A DNA stretch of 64,000 nucleotides from Microbacterium sp. STN6. GTDB lineage: Bacteria; Actinomycetota; Actinomycetes; Actinomycetales; Microbacteriaceae. Location of the stretch: contig NZ_JAPMIT010000001.1 in the NCBI RefSeq assembly GCF_026410545.1, positions 124,001-188,000 of the forward strand, in the 5' to 3' direction. The notes beneath the pieces were generated by a model. That model saw only the letters and a program-made list of their open reading frames with translations, ran no database searches and was not told the origin of the DNA. Numbering within the stretch: the first letter of the stretch is position 1; each line of letters opens with the position of its first letter. A program made the translations under genes and the position numbers. Positions 9,916 through 18,476 of the stretch are shown piece after piece.

Positions 9916-10587
9916 CTATGCGGCCTCGCGCACGGTGCCGTGCTTGATGTGCAGGCGGCGCTGCGCCCGCTTCGCCACCGCCGAATCGTGCGTGACGATC
10001 ACGAGCGTCAGGCCGCGATCCCGCCACATCCCCTCGAGCAGGTCCATGATCTCGTCGCGTGTCTCCTCGTCGAGGTTGCCCGTCGGTTCGTCCGCGAGCA
10101 GCACGCGCGGCTGCTTCACGAGCGCCCGTGCGATCGCCACCCTCTGCTGCTGCCCGCCCGAGAGCTCGGCAGGCAGGTGACTGCCACGGTCGGCGAGCCC
10201 GACCGACGCCAGCGCCTCCGCGGCCCGCTGCCTGCTCTCTGCGCGAGCCAGGCCGAGCGGCGCGAGCGCCGTCTCCACGTTCTCGTTGGCGCTCAGCGTC
10301 GGAATCAGATTGAACCCCTGGAAGACGAAGCCGATCTCTCGGGCACGCAGGCCGGCCAGCTTGCGATCCGGCAGCGCGGACAGTGCCGCATCCGCCAGCA
10401 GGACCTCCCCGGAACTCGGCCGGTCGAGTGCGCCGAGCATCTGCAGCAGCGTGGATTTTCCCCCGCCCGTCTGCCCCTGAATCGCGACCAGCTGCCCGTC
10501 GGGTATGGCGAGCGTCACGTCCTTCAGCGCGGTGATGGTGCGCTTCGACTGCACGTAGGTCTTGGTGACATTGGTAAGCGTGTACAT
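9916..10587 (-). CDS. ABC transporter ATP-binding protein, MacB/LolD type
   Basis: A 223-residue ATPase subunit with Walker A GQTGGGKST, Q-loop VFQGFNL, signature LSGGQQQRVAIARAL and Walker B VLLADEPTGNLD followed by the H-loop VTHD. The GNLDEET stretch is typical of the MacB/FtsE/LolD branch, which drives mechanotransmission rather than classical import. The start ATG at 10587 has AAAGGAACACC upstream. It follows the permease gene by 41 bp and should form a complex with it. Divergent from a two-component system that may sense the exported compound or an envelope signal. Confidence 0.93.
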   Translation of the reverse strand: MYTLTNVTKTYVQSKRTITALKDVTLAIPDGQLVAIQGQTGGGKSTLLQMLGALDRPSSGEVLLADAALSALPDRKLAGLRAREIGFVFQGFNLIPTLSANENVETALAPLGLARAESRQRAAEALASVGLADRGSHLPAELSGGQQQRVAIARALVKQPRVLLADEPTGNLDEETRDEIMDLLEGMWRDRGLTLVIVTHDSAVAKRAQRRLHIKHGTVREAA

Positions 10588-10628
10588 GGTGTTCCTTTTC
10601 GTTGAAGGATGCCGGTTCGTCCGACGGC

Positions 10629-12206
10629 TCAAGCCACGGATCGCAGCGCCGCCGCGGGCCGCAGCCGGGAGGCCCGCCATCCGCCGATCGCGCCGGCGAT
10701 GAGGCCGCCGAGCACCGCGAGCCCGACCGCGATGAGAATGACCCACAGCGTCACCGGCGCGTTGAGCACCACGTCGGTGCTCGCGGCCGCCTGCCTCGTG
10801 AAGCCGCCGGGACCTGCGCCCGTGAAGGCGCCGCCGCCGCCGAAGCCGCCGGCCGAGGCGCCACCCGCGCCGGTCGTGCCCGCGGCACCGCCGAGCCGCC
10901 CGAGGCGGCCGGCGGCATCCGCTGTGCTGTTCTGACCGAGCGTGCCCGAGAGCGTTGGCGCGAGCAGGTTGACCACGAGGATGCCGATGAGGCCGACCGC
11001 GATGCCGATGACGCCGCCGATGAGGCCCTGCACGACCGACTCGCCTGCGACCTGGCCGACGACGCGGCGGTTGCTCCAGCCGATGGCCTTCAGCGTGCCG
11101 AACTCGCGGGTGCGGCGGGTCACGCCCGAGATCGTGAAGAGGATGGCGATGAGGAACGCCGCGGCCAGCACGATCAGCGACAGCCAGGTGCCGAGGCCCG
11201 CAACGAGTTCGCCCGCGCTGCCGAGGGAGCCCGAGACCGTCGACGCGAGGTCGGCCTGGGTGCTCACGGTGGTGCTGGGCAGCTTCTTCTCGAGAGCGGT
11301 CTTGACCTGCGCGATATCGTCAGCGGATGCCGCCGTCACGTAGATGGTGCTGATCTTGCCGGCATTGCCGGAGAGCGTCTGCGCCACGTCGAGCGGAACG
11401 TAGACGTTCGACGCCGTGGTCGCATCGGAGCCGCTGGCCGAGACGAGGCCGACGATCGTGAAGTCAGTGCCGCCAACGGTGATGGTGTCGTCGAGCGCGA
11501 GATCGGCGGCCTTCGCGTAGCTGGTGTCGAGCACCGCAACATGCTTGCCGGTGTCGGACTTCGTGAAGGCGCGACCCTTGGCCAGCGTCGTCGCGGAGAG
11601 GGGACCGACGTCGCTGCCCGCGGGGTCGATGCCGAGAACGGAGAAGCTCGACACGGTGAACGAGCTGCCTCCCGCGCCGTCGGCGCCGCCCGTCGGTGCG
11701 GGCGTCGATGCTGCGGCCCCGCTGCCGCCACGGTCTTCGCGGGCCTCGCGCAGCTGCTGGAAGTTCGGCAGGGTGCCGTCGAAGGTGGAGTTCGTCAGCG
11801 AGAGCACGCCGGCGGCGGCTGCCACGCCGGTGACGCTCTTCGCCCTGGTCAGGGCCGATGAGGCCATGACGGGCGCATCCGGCCTCGACTCAAGACGGGA
11901 TTGATGCACCTCACGGCTGCCAGTCGAGGAGTCTGCGTCGCCGGAATCGGCGCCGAAGTCGAAGCGGCCGCGGCCCGGGCCGTTCGCGGTTGTGCCCTGC
12001 CCGGGCGCCTGCGCCGGCTTGGTGACGGTGATGTCGGTGCCGACCCCGTAGACGCTCTTGAGCACGGCGGCCTGGGCGTCTTTGACGCCGGCAGACACCG
12101 AGTTGACGACGATCACCAGGGCGATGGCGAGGGCCATTCCGATCGCGATGATGATCGACTGCTTGCGCCGATTCGTGAGCTCGCGGCGAAGGTATGTAGC
12201 GAACAT
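10629..12206 (-). CDS. ABC transporter permease, MacB/FtsX type
   Basis: A 525-residue membrane protein. The first membrane helix is near residues 17-40 (SIIIAIGMALAIALVIVVNS), followed by a large extracytoplasmic MacB-like periplasmic core domain, then the FtsX domain with helices around LSLIVLAAAFLIAILFTISG, a GLIGGVIGIAVGLIGILVV segment and a C-terminal VTLWVILIAVGLAVLGGLIA segment. Between the third and fourth helices is an extended Gly/Ala-rich stretch (roughly residues 420-475) not usual for the family. It partners the downstream ATPase. Cargo unknown; antimicrobial peptide efflux or signal relay are the family themes. Confidence 0.9.
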   Translation of the reverse strand: MFATYLRRELTNRRKQSIIIAIGMALAIALVIVVNSVSAGVKDAQAAVLKSVYGVGTDITVTKPAQAPGQGTTANGPGRGRFDFGADSGDADSSTGSREVHQSRLESRPDAPVMASSALTRAKSVTGVAAAAGVLSLTNSTFDGTLPNFQQLREAREDRGGSGAAASTPAPTGGADGAGGSSFTVSSFSVLGIDPAGSDVGPLSATTLAKGRAFTKSDTGKHVAVLDTSYAKAADLALDDTITVGGTDFTIVGLVSASGSDATTASNVYVPLDVAQTLSGNAGKISTIYVTAASADDIAQVKTALEKKLPSTTVSTQADLASTVSGSLGSAGELVAGLGTWLSLIVLAAAFLIAILFTISGVTRRTREFGTLKAIGWSNRRVVGQVAGESVVQGLIGGVIGIAVGLIGILVVNLLAPTLSGTLGQNSTADAAGRLGRLGGAAGTTGAGGASAGGFGGGGAFTGAGPGGFTRQAAASTDVVLNAPVTLWVILIAVGLAVLGGLIAGAIGGWRASRLRPAAALRSVA

Positions 12207-12607
12207 GTCTCTCCAAGCACGGCGGCCCGCACGCGCCTCTCGTCGGTGACGGGGCGGTGGCTGCCAGGCCGAAGCTAGGCGCGGTGGCTATGCCGGTGCT
12301 TGCCCGCGTCTATGGATCGCCTGAGGGCACGGCGAACCTGCGCCGCTCCCTCCCCGCTCCCGCGCTCCCGTCGCACCTGCCTGCCTGCTTGCCTGACGCT
12401 CCGACTGCCACTCCACCGTCCCCTCACCTGCGGTTCAACAGGAGGAATCGGTCGACATGCCGCTCGCGCCACGGTCGCGGGCGGCGTGTCGTCACACTTC
12501 TCCTGCAGAACGACACCGGTATGCGGGTGCCGGACCTCTCGCACAGCCGCCGCATAGGCTTCTCAAAGCGACTCACAGGCATCCGCGCAGACAATGGGAG
12601 CGTGACC
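12207..12607. promoter_or_regulatory. divergent intergenic region, permease gene and response-regulator gene
   Basis: These 401 bp separate two divergent operons and hold no credible gene. A TAGGCT -10 candidate at 12555-12560 would give a roughly 40-nt leader for the response regulator, with GGGAG at 12596-12600 as its ribosome site. A short CCTG/CTTG-rich stretch (about 12379-12397) resembles the tetranucleotide tract at 36.5 kb. No operator was recognised. Confidence 0.45.
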
Positions 12608-13369
12608 ATGAACGACCGTGCCCAGCAGAGCCAGACCAGCCCGTCCGCGCAGAAGACGGTGCTGCGCCGCCCCGACGGCAGCCCGATTCGCGTGCTCGTC
12701 GTCGACGACGAGACCACGCTCACCGACCTGCTCTCGATGGCGCTGCACTACGAGGACTGGGAGGTGCGCACGGCGGCGACCGGCCACGAGGCACTCACGA
12801 GAGCCCGCGAATTCTCGCCCGACGTCATGGTGCTCGACGTGATGCTGCCCGACATCGACGGCCTGCAGGTGCTCGGCCGCCTGCGCGCCGACGGCTACGA
12901 CGCGCCCGTGCTGTTCCTCACCGCCAAGGACTCGCTCGACGACCGCATCGCGGGCCTCACCGCCGGCGGCGACGACTACGTCACCAAGCCGTTCAGCCTC
13001 GAGGAGCTCGTCGCCCGCCTGCGCGGCCTGCTTCGCCGCTCGCGCGCAGCGATCGTCGACTCGTCAGACCCGCGCCTCATCGTGGGCGATCTCATGCTCG
13101 ACGAAGACAGCTACGAGGTGCAGCGCTCGGGCGAGAACATCTCGCTCACGGCCACGGAGTTCGAGCTGCTGCGCTTCCTCATGCGCAACCCGCGCCGCGT
13201 GCTGAGCAAGGCGCAGATTCTCGACCGGGTCTGGAGCTACGACTTCGGCGGCTCCTCGAGCGTCGTCGAGCTCTACATCTCGTACCTGCGCAAGAAGATC
13301 GACGCCGGCCGCGAGCCCATGATCCACACGGTGCGCGGTGCCGGCTATATGGTCAAGGCCGCCACATGA
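12608..13369 (+). CDS. OmpR/PhoB-family response regulator
   Basis: A 253-residue DNA-binding response regulator. The receiver shows VLVVDDETTL, the phospho-acceptor D77 in MVLDVMLPDIDGL and the conserved Lys in DDYVTKPFSLEELVAR. The C-terminal winged helix has SLTATEFELLRFLMRNP and VVELYISYLRKKID ending HTVRGAGYMVK. The ATG at 12608 has GGGAG seven bases upstream; a GTG six bases earlier is an alternative. The stop overlaps the kinase start by 4 bp (ATGA). Confidence 0.95.
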   Translation: MNDRAQQSQTSPSAQKTVLRRPDGSPIRVLVVDDETTLTDLLSMALHYEDWEVRTAATGHEALTRAREFSPDVMVLDVMLPDIDGLQVLGRLRADGYDAPVLFLTAKDSLDDRIAGLTAGGDDYVTKPFSLEELVARLRGLLRRSRAAIVDSSDPRLIVGDLMLDEDSYEVQRSGENISLTATEFELLRFLMRNPRRVLSKAQILDRVWSYDFGGSSSVVELYISYLRKKIDAGREPMIHTVRGAGYMVKAAT

Positions 13370-15000
13370 GCGACGCCGCCGGGGGCGACGAGCGCCCTGG
13401 CGAACGGCACGCGGATGGGCGGGCCGCGCGAGTACTCGCGCGCATCCGCCCCTTGCGTTCCGTCTCGCTGCGCACCCGTCTGGTTGTCGCCGTCGTCGCG
13501 CTGCTCGCGATCGTGAGCGTGTTCGTCGGGGTTGCCAGCGTGCTCGCACTGCGGTCGTCGCTGATGAACCGGCTCGACGAACAGCTCGACGGGGTGATCG
13601 GCCGCGCGCAGAACGTGGTGCAGCACGACCCGGGCAGCTTCGGCGGCAACCCGAGCGCGCCCATTGGCGGGCTCGTGGGCGCACGGGGCCAGCCGACGGG
13701 CACGTTCGGCGCGCTGATTACGCACGGCAACATTCTGATCCAGGGGTATTTGGACCCCTCGGCGACCACGAAGATCGTGGTCAAGGACCTCTCGCGGCAG
13801 CTGCTCGCGCTGCCCGTCGACTCGACGCCGCGCACGGCCGACCTCGGGGCGGGGCTCGGCCAGTACCGGGTGGTCGCGACGCCGCTGCAGACCGGCGACG
13901 AGCTGGTCGTCGGCCTTCCCATGCGTGAGCTGAGCACGACGGTGTCGCAGCTCGTCTTCGTGATCGTCGTGGTGGCGATCGCCGGCCTCGCCATCGCCGC
14001 TGCCGCCGCCACCGTCATCGTGCGGCTCGCGCTGCGACCCCTGCAAAGCATGGCGGCCACGGCGCAGCAGGTCTCCGAGATGCCGCTCGAGCGCGGCGAG
14101 GTGGCGCTCGCTGTCCGCGTTCCCGAATCGGCGACCGACACGCATACCGAGGTCGGCACGATGGGAGCCGCACTGAACCGCATGCTCGGGCACATCGCAT
14201 CCGCTCTGAGTGCCAGGCAGGCGAGCGAGCAGAAAGTGCGGCGCTTTGTCGCGGATGCAAGCCACGAGCTGCGCACGCCCCTCGCGTCGATACGCGGCTA
14301 CGCCGAGCTGACGAGGCGCGGCCCGCATGAGCTGCCGCCCGATGTCACCCGCTCGGTGTCGCGCATCGAGTCGGAGGCCACGCGCATGACCACGCTCGTG
14401 GAGGACCTGCTGCTGCTCGCCCGGCTCGACGAGGGCCGCGACGTGAGCCGCGCGAACGTGGATGCGACCAGCCTCATCGTCGACGCCGTCAGCGACGCGC
14501 ATGTGGCCGGCCCCGACCACGAGTGGAAGCTCGAGCTGCCCGAGGAGCCTGTGGAGGTCTACGGCGACGGCCCGCGGCTGCACCAGGTGGTGGCGAACCT
14601 GCTGGCGAACGCGCGCGTGCACACCCCGGCGGGCACGACGGTGACGGCGTCGATCGAGGTGGAGCACAGGCCAGCGGATGCCGGTGGTGCCCCACCCACC
14701 GGTGCAGCCGGTCTCGTCAGCGGCCCCGCTGCCGTCATCACGATTGCCGATGACGGCCCCGGCATCGACCCGGACCTGCTGCCGAACCTGTTCGAGCGCT
14801 TCGTGCGCGGCGACAGCTCGCGCTCGCGGGCCACTGGCAGCACGGGCCTCGGCCTCGCCATTGTGCGCGCCGTGGTCGACGCGCATGGCGGCAGCGTCGA
14901 GGTCGTCAGTGAGCCGGGCGCCACCGCGTTCCACGTGCGCCTGCCCCTGGCCCCGCCCGAGCCCCCGCCCACCGCAGCGCCCGCCCCGCCGCCCGAGTAG
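13366..15000 (+). CDS. HAMP-containing sensor histidine kinase
   Basis: A 544-residue membrane kinase, partner of the preceding regulator. It has a first membrane helix around residues 38-62 (VVAVVALLAIVSVFVGVASV), an extracytoplasmic sensor loop, a second helix near 192-218, a HAMP segment, the H-box FVADASHELRTPLASIRGY with His300, and an HATPase domain with N-box VVANLLANARVHTP, G1 DDGPGID and GSTGLGLAIVRAVV. The C-terminus is Pro/Ala-rich and ends in a tandem repeat that carries the stop codon. Its position divergent from a MacB-type transporter suggests it regulates that transporter; signal unknown. Confidence 0.95.
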   Translation: MSDAAGGDERPGERHADGRAARVLARIRPLRSVSLRTRLVVAVVALLAIVSVFVGVASVLALRSSLMNRLDEQLDGVIGRAQNVVQHDPGSFGGNPSAPIGGLVGARGQPTGTFGALITHGNILIQGYLDPSATTKIVVKDLSRQLLALPVDSTPRTADLGAGLGQYRVVATPLQTGDELVVGLPMRELSTTVSQLVFVIVVVAIAGLAIAAAAATVIVRLALRPLQSMAATAQQVSEMPLERGEVALAVRVPESATDTHTEVGTMGAALNRMLGHIASALSARQASEQKVRRFVADASHELRTPLASIRGYAELTRRGPHELPPDVTRSVSRIESEATRMTTLVEDLLLLARLDEGRDVSRANVDATSLIVDAVSDAHVAGPDHEWKLELPEEPVEVYGDGPRLHQVVANLLANARVHTPAGTTVTASIEVEHRPADAGGAPPTGAAGLVSGPAAVITIADDGPGIDPDLLPNLFERFVRGDSSRSRATGSTGLGLAIVRAVVDAHGGSVEVVSEPGATAFHVRLPLAPPEPPPTAAPAPPPE

Positions 15001-15042
15001 CGTCGAAGACGCCACCCCGCCGGTCGAGTAGCGTCGAAGACG
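14981..15042. repeat. two 31-bp tandem units containing the kinase stop codon
   Basis: Units at 14981-15011 and 15012-15042 differ at about 3 of 31 positions. The GAGTAG in the first unit provides the histidine-kinase stop; the second unit repeats GAGTAG downstream. The second unit runs into a class II palindrome. Confidence 0.85.
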
Positions 15043-15054
15043 CGTATCGAGACC
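15022..15054. repeat. class II palindromic repeat
   Basis: GGTCGAGTAGCG and CGTATCGAGACC flank a short core, giving an imperfect 33-bp palindrome just after the histidine-kinase stop and 23 bp before the epimerase start. Same family as 29314, 33770 and 41905. Confidence 0.8.
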
Positions 15055-15077
15055 CCCGCCCGCAAAGGAGCACACGC

Positions 15078-15947
15078 ATGAGAATCGCCCTCACCGGAGG
15101 CTCGGGAAAGCTCGGCCGTACCGTTCTGCGCGTGCTGCGCGAGCATGGCCATGAGGTCACGAGCCTCGACATCGCCGCGCCCCGCGAGCCCGGCGCGCTG
15201 CGCGTCGACCTCGATGACTACGGCCAGGTCGTCGACGCGCTCTTCGGCGTGCGCGACGGCAACGACGGCGCGGGCCCCGAGACAACCCCGTACGACGCCC
15301 TCGTGCACCTCGCCGCCATCCCGGCGCCCGGCATCGCGAGCGACGTCGCCACCTTCCACAACAACATGCCGGCGACGTTCAACGTCTTCCAGGCGGCGCG
15401 TCGCACCGGCATCCGTACCATCGTTTACGCCTCGAGCGAGACGGTTCTCGGCCTGCCGTTCGACGTGCCGCCGCCCTACATTCCGGTCGACGAGGAGTAC
15501 CCCGCGCGTCCCGAAAGCGTCTACTCGCTCGTCAAGCACCTCGAGGAGCAGATGGCGATCCAGCTCACCCGCTGGGACCCGCAGCTGACGATCGTCGCCC
15601 TGCGCTTCTCCAACGTCATGGACCCAGACGACTACGCCGACTTCCCCGGCTACGACGCCGACCCGCGCACCCGCAAGTGGAACCTCTGGGGCTACATCGA
15701 CGCCCGCGACGGCGCCCAGGCCGTCGAGAAGGCGCTCGAGTACGACGGCACCGGCTTCGAGCGCTTCATCATCGCCGCCGCCGACACCGTCAGCTCACGC
15801 CCCAACGACGAGCTCGTCGCCGAGGTCTTCCCGGGCGTGCGCCTCACGCGCGATCTGGGCGAGCACGACACCATGCTCTCCATCGACAAAGCCAAGCGGA
15901 TGCTGGGCTACGCCCCCGAGCACAGCTGGCGAACCGTAGCGGGTTGA
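15078..15947 (+). CDS. NAD(P)-dependent epimerase/dehydratase
   Basis: A 289-residue extended short-chain dehydrogenase. The Rossmann motif is MRIALTGGSGKLGRTVLRVL; the strand with the catalytic Ser is YASSETVLG; the active-site Y-x-x-x-K is YSLVKHLEE. Such proteins act on nucleotide sugars or, as uronate-dehydrogenase-like enzymes, on free sugar acids. The short length and lack of a polysaccharide cluster do not settle which. AAAGGAGCAC precedes the ATG. The last codons and TGA stop lie within a class I palindrome (15942-15974). Confidence 0.85.
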   Translation: MRIALTGGSGKLGRTVLRVLREHGHEVTSLDIAAPREPGALRVDLDDYGQVVDALFGVRDGNDGAGPETTPYDALVHLAAIPAPGIASDVATFHNNMPATFNVFQAARRTGIRTIVYASSETVLGLPFDVPPPYIPVDEEYPARPESVYSLVKHLEEQMAIQLTRWDPQLTIVALRFSNVMDPDDYADFPGYDADPRTRKWNLWGYIDARDGAQAVEKALEYDGTGFERFIIAAADTVSSRPNDELVAEVFPGVRLTRDLGEHDTMLSIDKAKRMLGYAPEHSWRTVAG

Positions 15948-15974
15948 CGAGCGCCCCAGGCGCGTCTCGAAACC
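15942..15974. repeat. class I palindromic repeat carrying a stop codon
   Basis: The 33-bp palindrome has ends GGTTGACGAG and GTCTCGAAACC around GCGCC-CCA-GGCGC. Its GGTTGA supplies the terminal Gly and TGA stop of the epimerase gene. It lies between convergent genes and could fold as a bidirectional hairpin. Confidence 0.8.
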
Positions 15975-15990
15975 GCGCGTCCCAAGACCC

Positions 15991-16443
15991 TCACCCAAGC
16001 TCATTGATGCGCGCCAGCAGCTCCCCGAGCTTCTCCAGATCCTGCTGCGACCACTCGCCGAGCCCCTCGCGGAGCTTGCGGCGCTCGTCACGGTGCACGG
16101 CGCCCACCCGCTCGAGCGCGTGCGGCGTGGCCACGAGGTAGGCGGCGCGCCGATCCTCCTCGTCGGCCTCGCGCACCACGAGCCCCAGCTCCTCGAGCTG
16201 GCGAAGCTGCCTGCTCACGATGCTCTTGTCGAGCTCGAGGGTCTCGGCGAGCACCCGCGCGTGCACGGGGGCGAGGCGAACGATCGCGTTCAGCATTGAG
16301 AACCCGAGCGGGCTGAGCGCCGGGTCCACGCGCAGGGCACGCTCGCGCATCCCTCTCTTCACGTGTGAATACAGCTGCGAGAACTGCTCCTCGACCCCCG
16401 CGATCGCCTGCTCGAGGCCGTCGTGCGTCATGACCGGCATCAT
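15991..16443 (-). CDS. MarR family repressor of the adjacent DHA2 transporter gene
   Basis: A 150-residue MarR-type winged-helix regulator. Helix-turn-helix and wing read RVLAETLELDKSIVSRQLRQ and EELGLVVREADEEDRRAAYL, where D-x-R is the wing tip. It lies 10 bp downstream of the transporter stop on the same strand, so it would be co-transcribed and autoregulated through the palindrome at 18320-18340. Two adjacent ATG codons (16443 and 16440) are possible starts; no strong ribosome site is visible, consistent with translational coupling. Confidence 0.9.
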   Translation of the reverse strand: MMPVMTHDGLEQAIAGVEEQFSQLYSHVKRGMRERALRVDPALSPLGFSMLNAIVRLAPVHARVLAETLELDKSIVSRQLRQLEELGLVVREADEEDRRAAYLVATPHALERVGAVHRDERRKLREGLGEWSQQDLEKLGELLARINELG

Positions 16444-16453
16444 AGGCCGTCGA

Positions 16454-18268
16454 TCAGTCGCGATTCTCGTCGCGGGCGGTATCCGCGAGATCCGCGTCGA
16501 GCGGGCGGGCGCCGATCATGGCGTCGGCGACGTCGACGAGCGTCTCCTCCGCATGCTCCGCAGCGTTCCCGTGCGCGACGGCGAACCCGGCTGCGCTCGC
16601 GCCGCTGGCAGCAACCGCGACGTGGGCGCCCGCGGGCACCGGGGCAGCGGATGCGGCATCCGTCTTCTCGGCAAGACGCTGCAGCGTGGTCTTCGAGCCG
16701 AGCGGCATGTTGGGCAGGAACGCGACCGCGATGAGGGTGACGAGAGCCAGCGGCGAGGCGATGAGGAAGATCTCGGCGACCGACTGCCCGTAGATCGACT
16801 CGACGATGATGCGAACGCCGTGCGGCAGCTCGCTCACCTTCGGAATGGTGCCGCTCTGCATCGCCTGCGCGATCTGCGCACCCCCCTCGCCGAGCTTCAT
16901 GATGGCGGCCTTGAGGGCATCCGCCTTGTCGATCATGAGGTTGGCGACGCTCGTGCCGAGCACTGAGCCCATGACCGAAACGCCGATCGTGCCGCCCAGG
17001 CTGCGGAAGAACGAGACGGCCGCGCTCGATGCGCCCATCTGCTCTGCCGCCACCGTGTTCTGCACGATGAGCACGAGGTTCTGCATGACCATGCCGACGC
17101 CGGCTCCGAGCACGAACATGTACACCGAGAGCACGACGTAGTTCGTGTCGTAGCTGATGGTGCCCATGAGGAACATGCCGACCGTGAGCATGGCGGCGCC
17201 GAGCACCATGTAGCCCTTCCACTTGCCGAAGCGGCTGATCAGGTTGCCGATCAGGGTGGAGGAGACGAGCAGCCCGCCGATCATGGGCAGCGTGAGCAGG
17301 CCCGACTCGGTGGGCGTCGCGCCTCGGGCCAGCTGCATGTACTGGCTGAGGAACACGGAGGTGCCGAACATGGCCACGCCGACCGAGATGCTGGCGACGA
17401 CCGCGAGAGTGAACGTGCGGTTGCGGAACAGGCCGAGCGGAATGATGGGCTCGGCGGCCTTCACCTCGACGATGATCATGGCGGCGAGCATCAGAACGGC
17501 ACCGCCTACCATCCAGAGCGTCGTCCAGCTCATCCACTCGAACTGGCTGCCGCCCATGGTCACCCAGATCAGCAGCAGCGAGACGCCGCCGGCCAGCAGG
17601 GCAGCGCCCGCGTAGTCGACGCGGACCTTGCGGCCGCTCAGCTTCGGCAGGTGCAGGGTCTTCTGCAGCAGGATGATCGCGATGATCGCGACGGGCGCGC
17701 CGACGAAGAAGTTCCAGCGCCATCCGATCGAATCGGTGATGAGGCCGCCGATCAGTGGGCCGCCGACGGTGCCGAGCGCCATGATGCCGCCGAAGAGGCC
17801 CATGTAGCGGCCGCGCTCACGCGGGCTGATGATGTCGGCCATGATGATCTGGCTGAGCGCGGTGAGGCCGCCGGCGCCGAGGCCCTGCAGCACGCGGAAG
17901 AGGATGAGCGTGCCCGTGTCCTGCGAGAAGCCGGCGAGGGCGCTGCCGAGCACGAAGACGAGCAGCGAGAGCTGAATGAGCAGCTTGCGGCTGACGAGGT
18001 CGGCGAGCTTGCCCCAGATCGGCGTGGAGACGGTGGTGGCGAGCAGGGTCGACGTGACGACCCAGGTGTAGGCGGTCTGGTCGCCGCCGAGGTCGGAGAT
18101 GATGCGGGGCAGCGAGGTGCTGACGACGGTTCCGGCGAGGATCGAGACGAACATGCCGAGAAGCAGTCCGGAGAGGGCCTGCAGCACCTGACGGTGCGAC
18201 ATAGCGGATGCCGCGGGCGTGTCGCCGGCGGTAGGCACGCTCGTGCCCTGGGTTGACGTGGATGTCAC
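16454..18268 (-). CDS. MFS drug efflux transporter, DHA2 (14-TMS) family
   Basis: A 604-residue multidrug/H+ antiporter. Hydrophobic segments recur along the first 500 residues and the DHA2 marks are visible: VVSTSLPRIISDLGG in the first helices, WGKLADLVSRKLL (motif A), FRVLQGLGAGGL (motif B) and GPLIGGLI (motif C). The C-terminal 100 residues are cytosolic and rich in Ala and Asp. The upstream region holds a MarR palindrome, and the downstream marR gene completes a classic drug-responsive pair. Substrate range not predictable. Confidence 0.92.
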   Translation of the reverse strand: MTSTSTQGTSVPTAGDTPAASAMSHRQVLQALSGLLLGMFVSILAGTVVSTSLPRIISDLGGDQTAYTWVVTSTLLATTVSTPIWGKLADLVSRKLLIQLSLLVFVLGSALAGFSQDTGTLILFRVLQGLGAGGLTALSQIIMADIISPRERGRYMGLFGGIMALGTVGGPLIGGLITDSIGWRWNFFVGAPVAIIAIILLQKTLHLPKLSGRKVRVDYAGAALLAGGVSLLLIWVTMGGSQFEWMSWTTLWMVGGAVLMLAAMIIVEVKAAEPIIPLGLFRNRTFTLAVVASISVGVAMFGTSVFLSQYMQLARGATPTESGLLTLPMIGGLLVSSTLIGNLISRFGKWKGYMVLGAAMLTVGMFLMGTISYDTNYVVLSVYMFVLGAGVGMVMQNLVLIVQNTVAAEQMGASSAAVSFFRSLGGTIGVSVMGSVLGTSVANLMIDKADALKAAIMKLGEGGAQIAQAMQSGTIPKVSELPHGVRIIVESIYGQSVAEIFLIASPLALVTLIAVAFLPNMPLGSKTTLQRLAEKTDAASAAPVPAGAHVAVAASGASAAGFAVAHGNAAEHAEETLVDVADAMIGARPLDADLADTARDENRD

Positions 18269-18308
18269 GGGTGGTGTTTCTCCTGAAGACGAAGCGGGTG
18301 AAGTCGAA

Positions 18309-18352
18309 AGTTGTATTCGTCAACTATACATATTAGTTGATGTAGCGCAACT
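18309..18352. promoter_or_regulatory. MarR operator region of the DHA2 transporter
   Basis: A perfect inverted repeat TCAACTA-N7-TAGTTGA occupies 18320-18340, with further AGTTG and CAACT half-sites at 18309-18313 and 18348-18352, so three overlapping AGTTG/CAACT pairings are possible. It lies 50-80 bp upstream of the transporter ATG in an AT-rich island. TATGTA and TATAGT -10-like hexamers on the minus strand overlap the palindrome, as expected for repressor occlusion. Confidence 0.7.
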
Positions 18353-18476
18353 ATCGCCGCGGCGTCTCTCTGCACGCGACGCGCCCCGCGCATCCGCGCC
18401 GTGAATCGCCGGCCTCGCCTGTCGTGGCGGCCCTGGAAGCCCCGGGGTAGCGTCGAAAACGGCGACAGGGGGCGCG

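Noticed and set aside
7901-10180. A 759-codon plus-strand frame across the monooxygenase, FAH hydrolase and iclR genes
   Set aside because: It spans several convincing minus-strand genes and a repeat array; composition is that of a mirrored frame.
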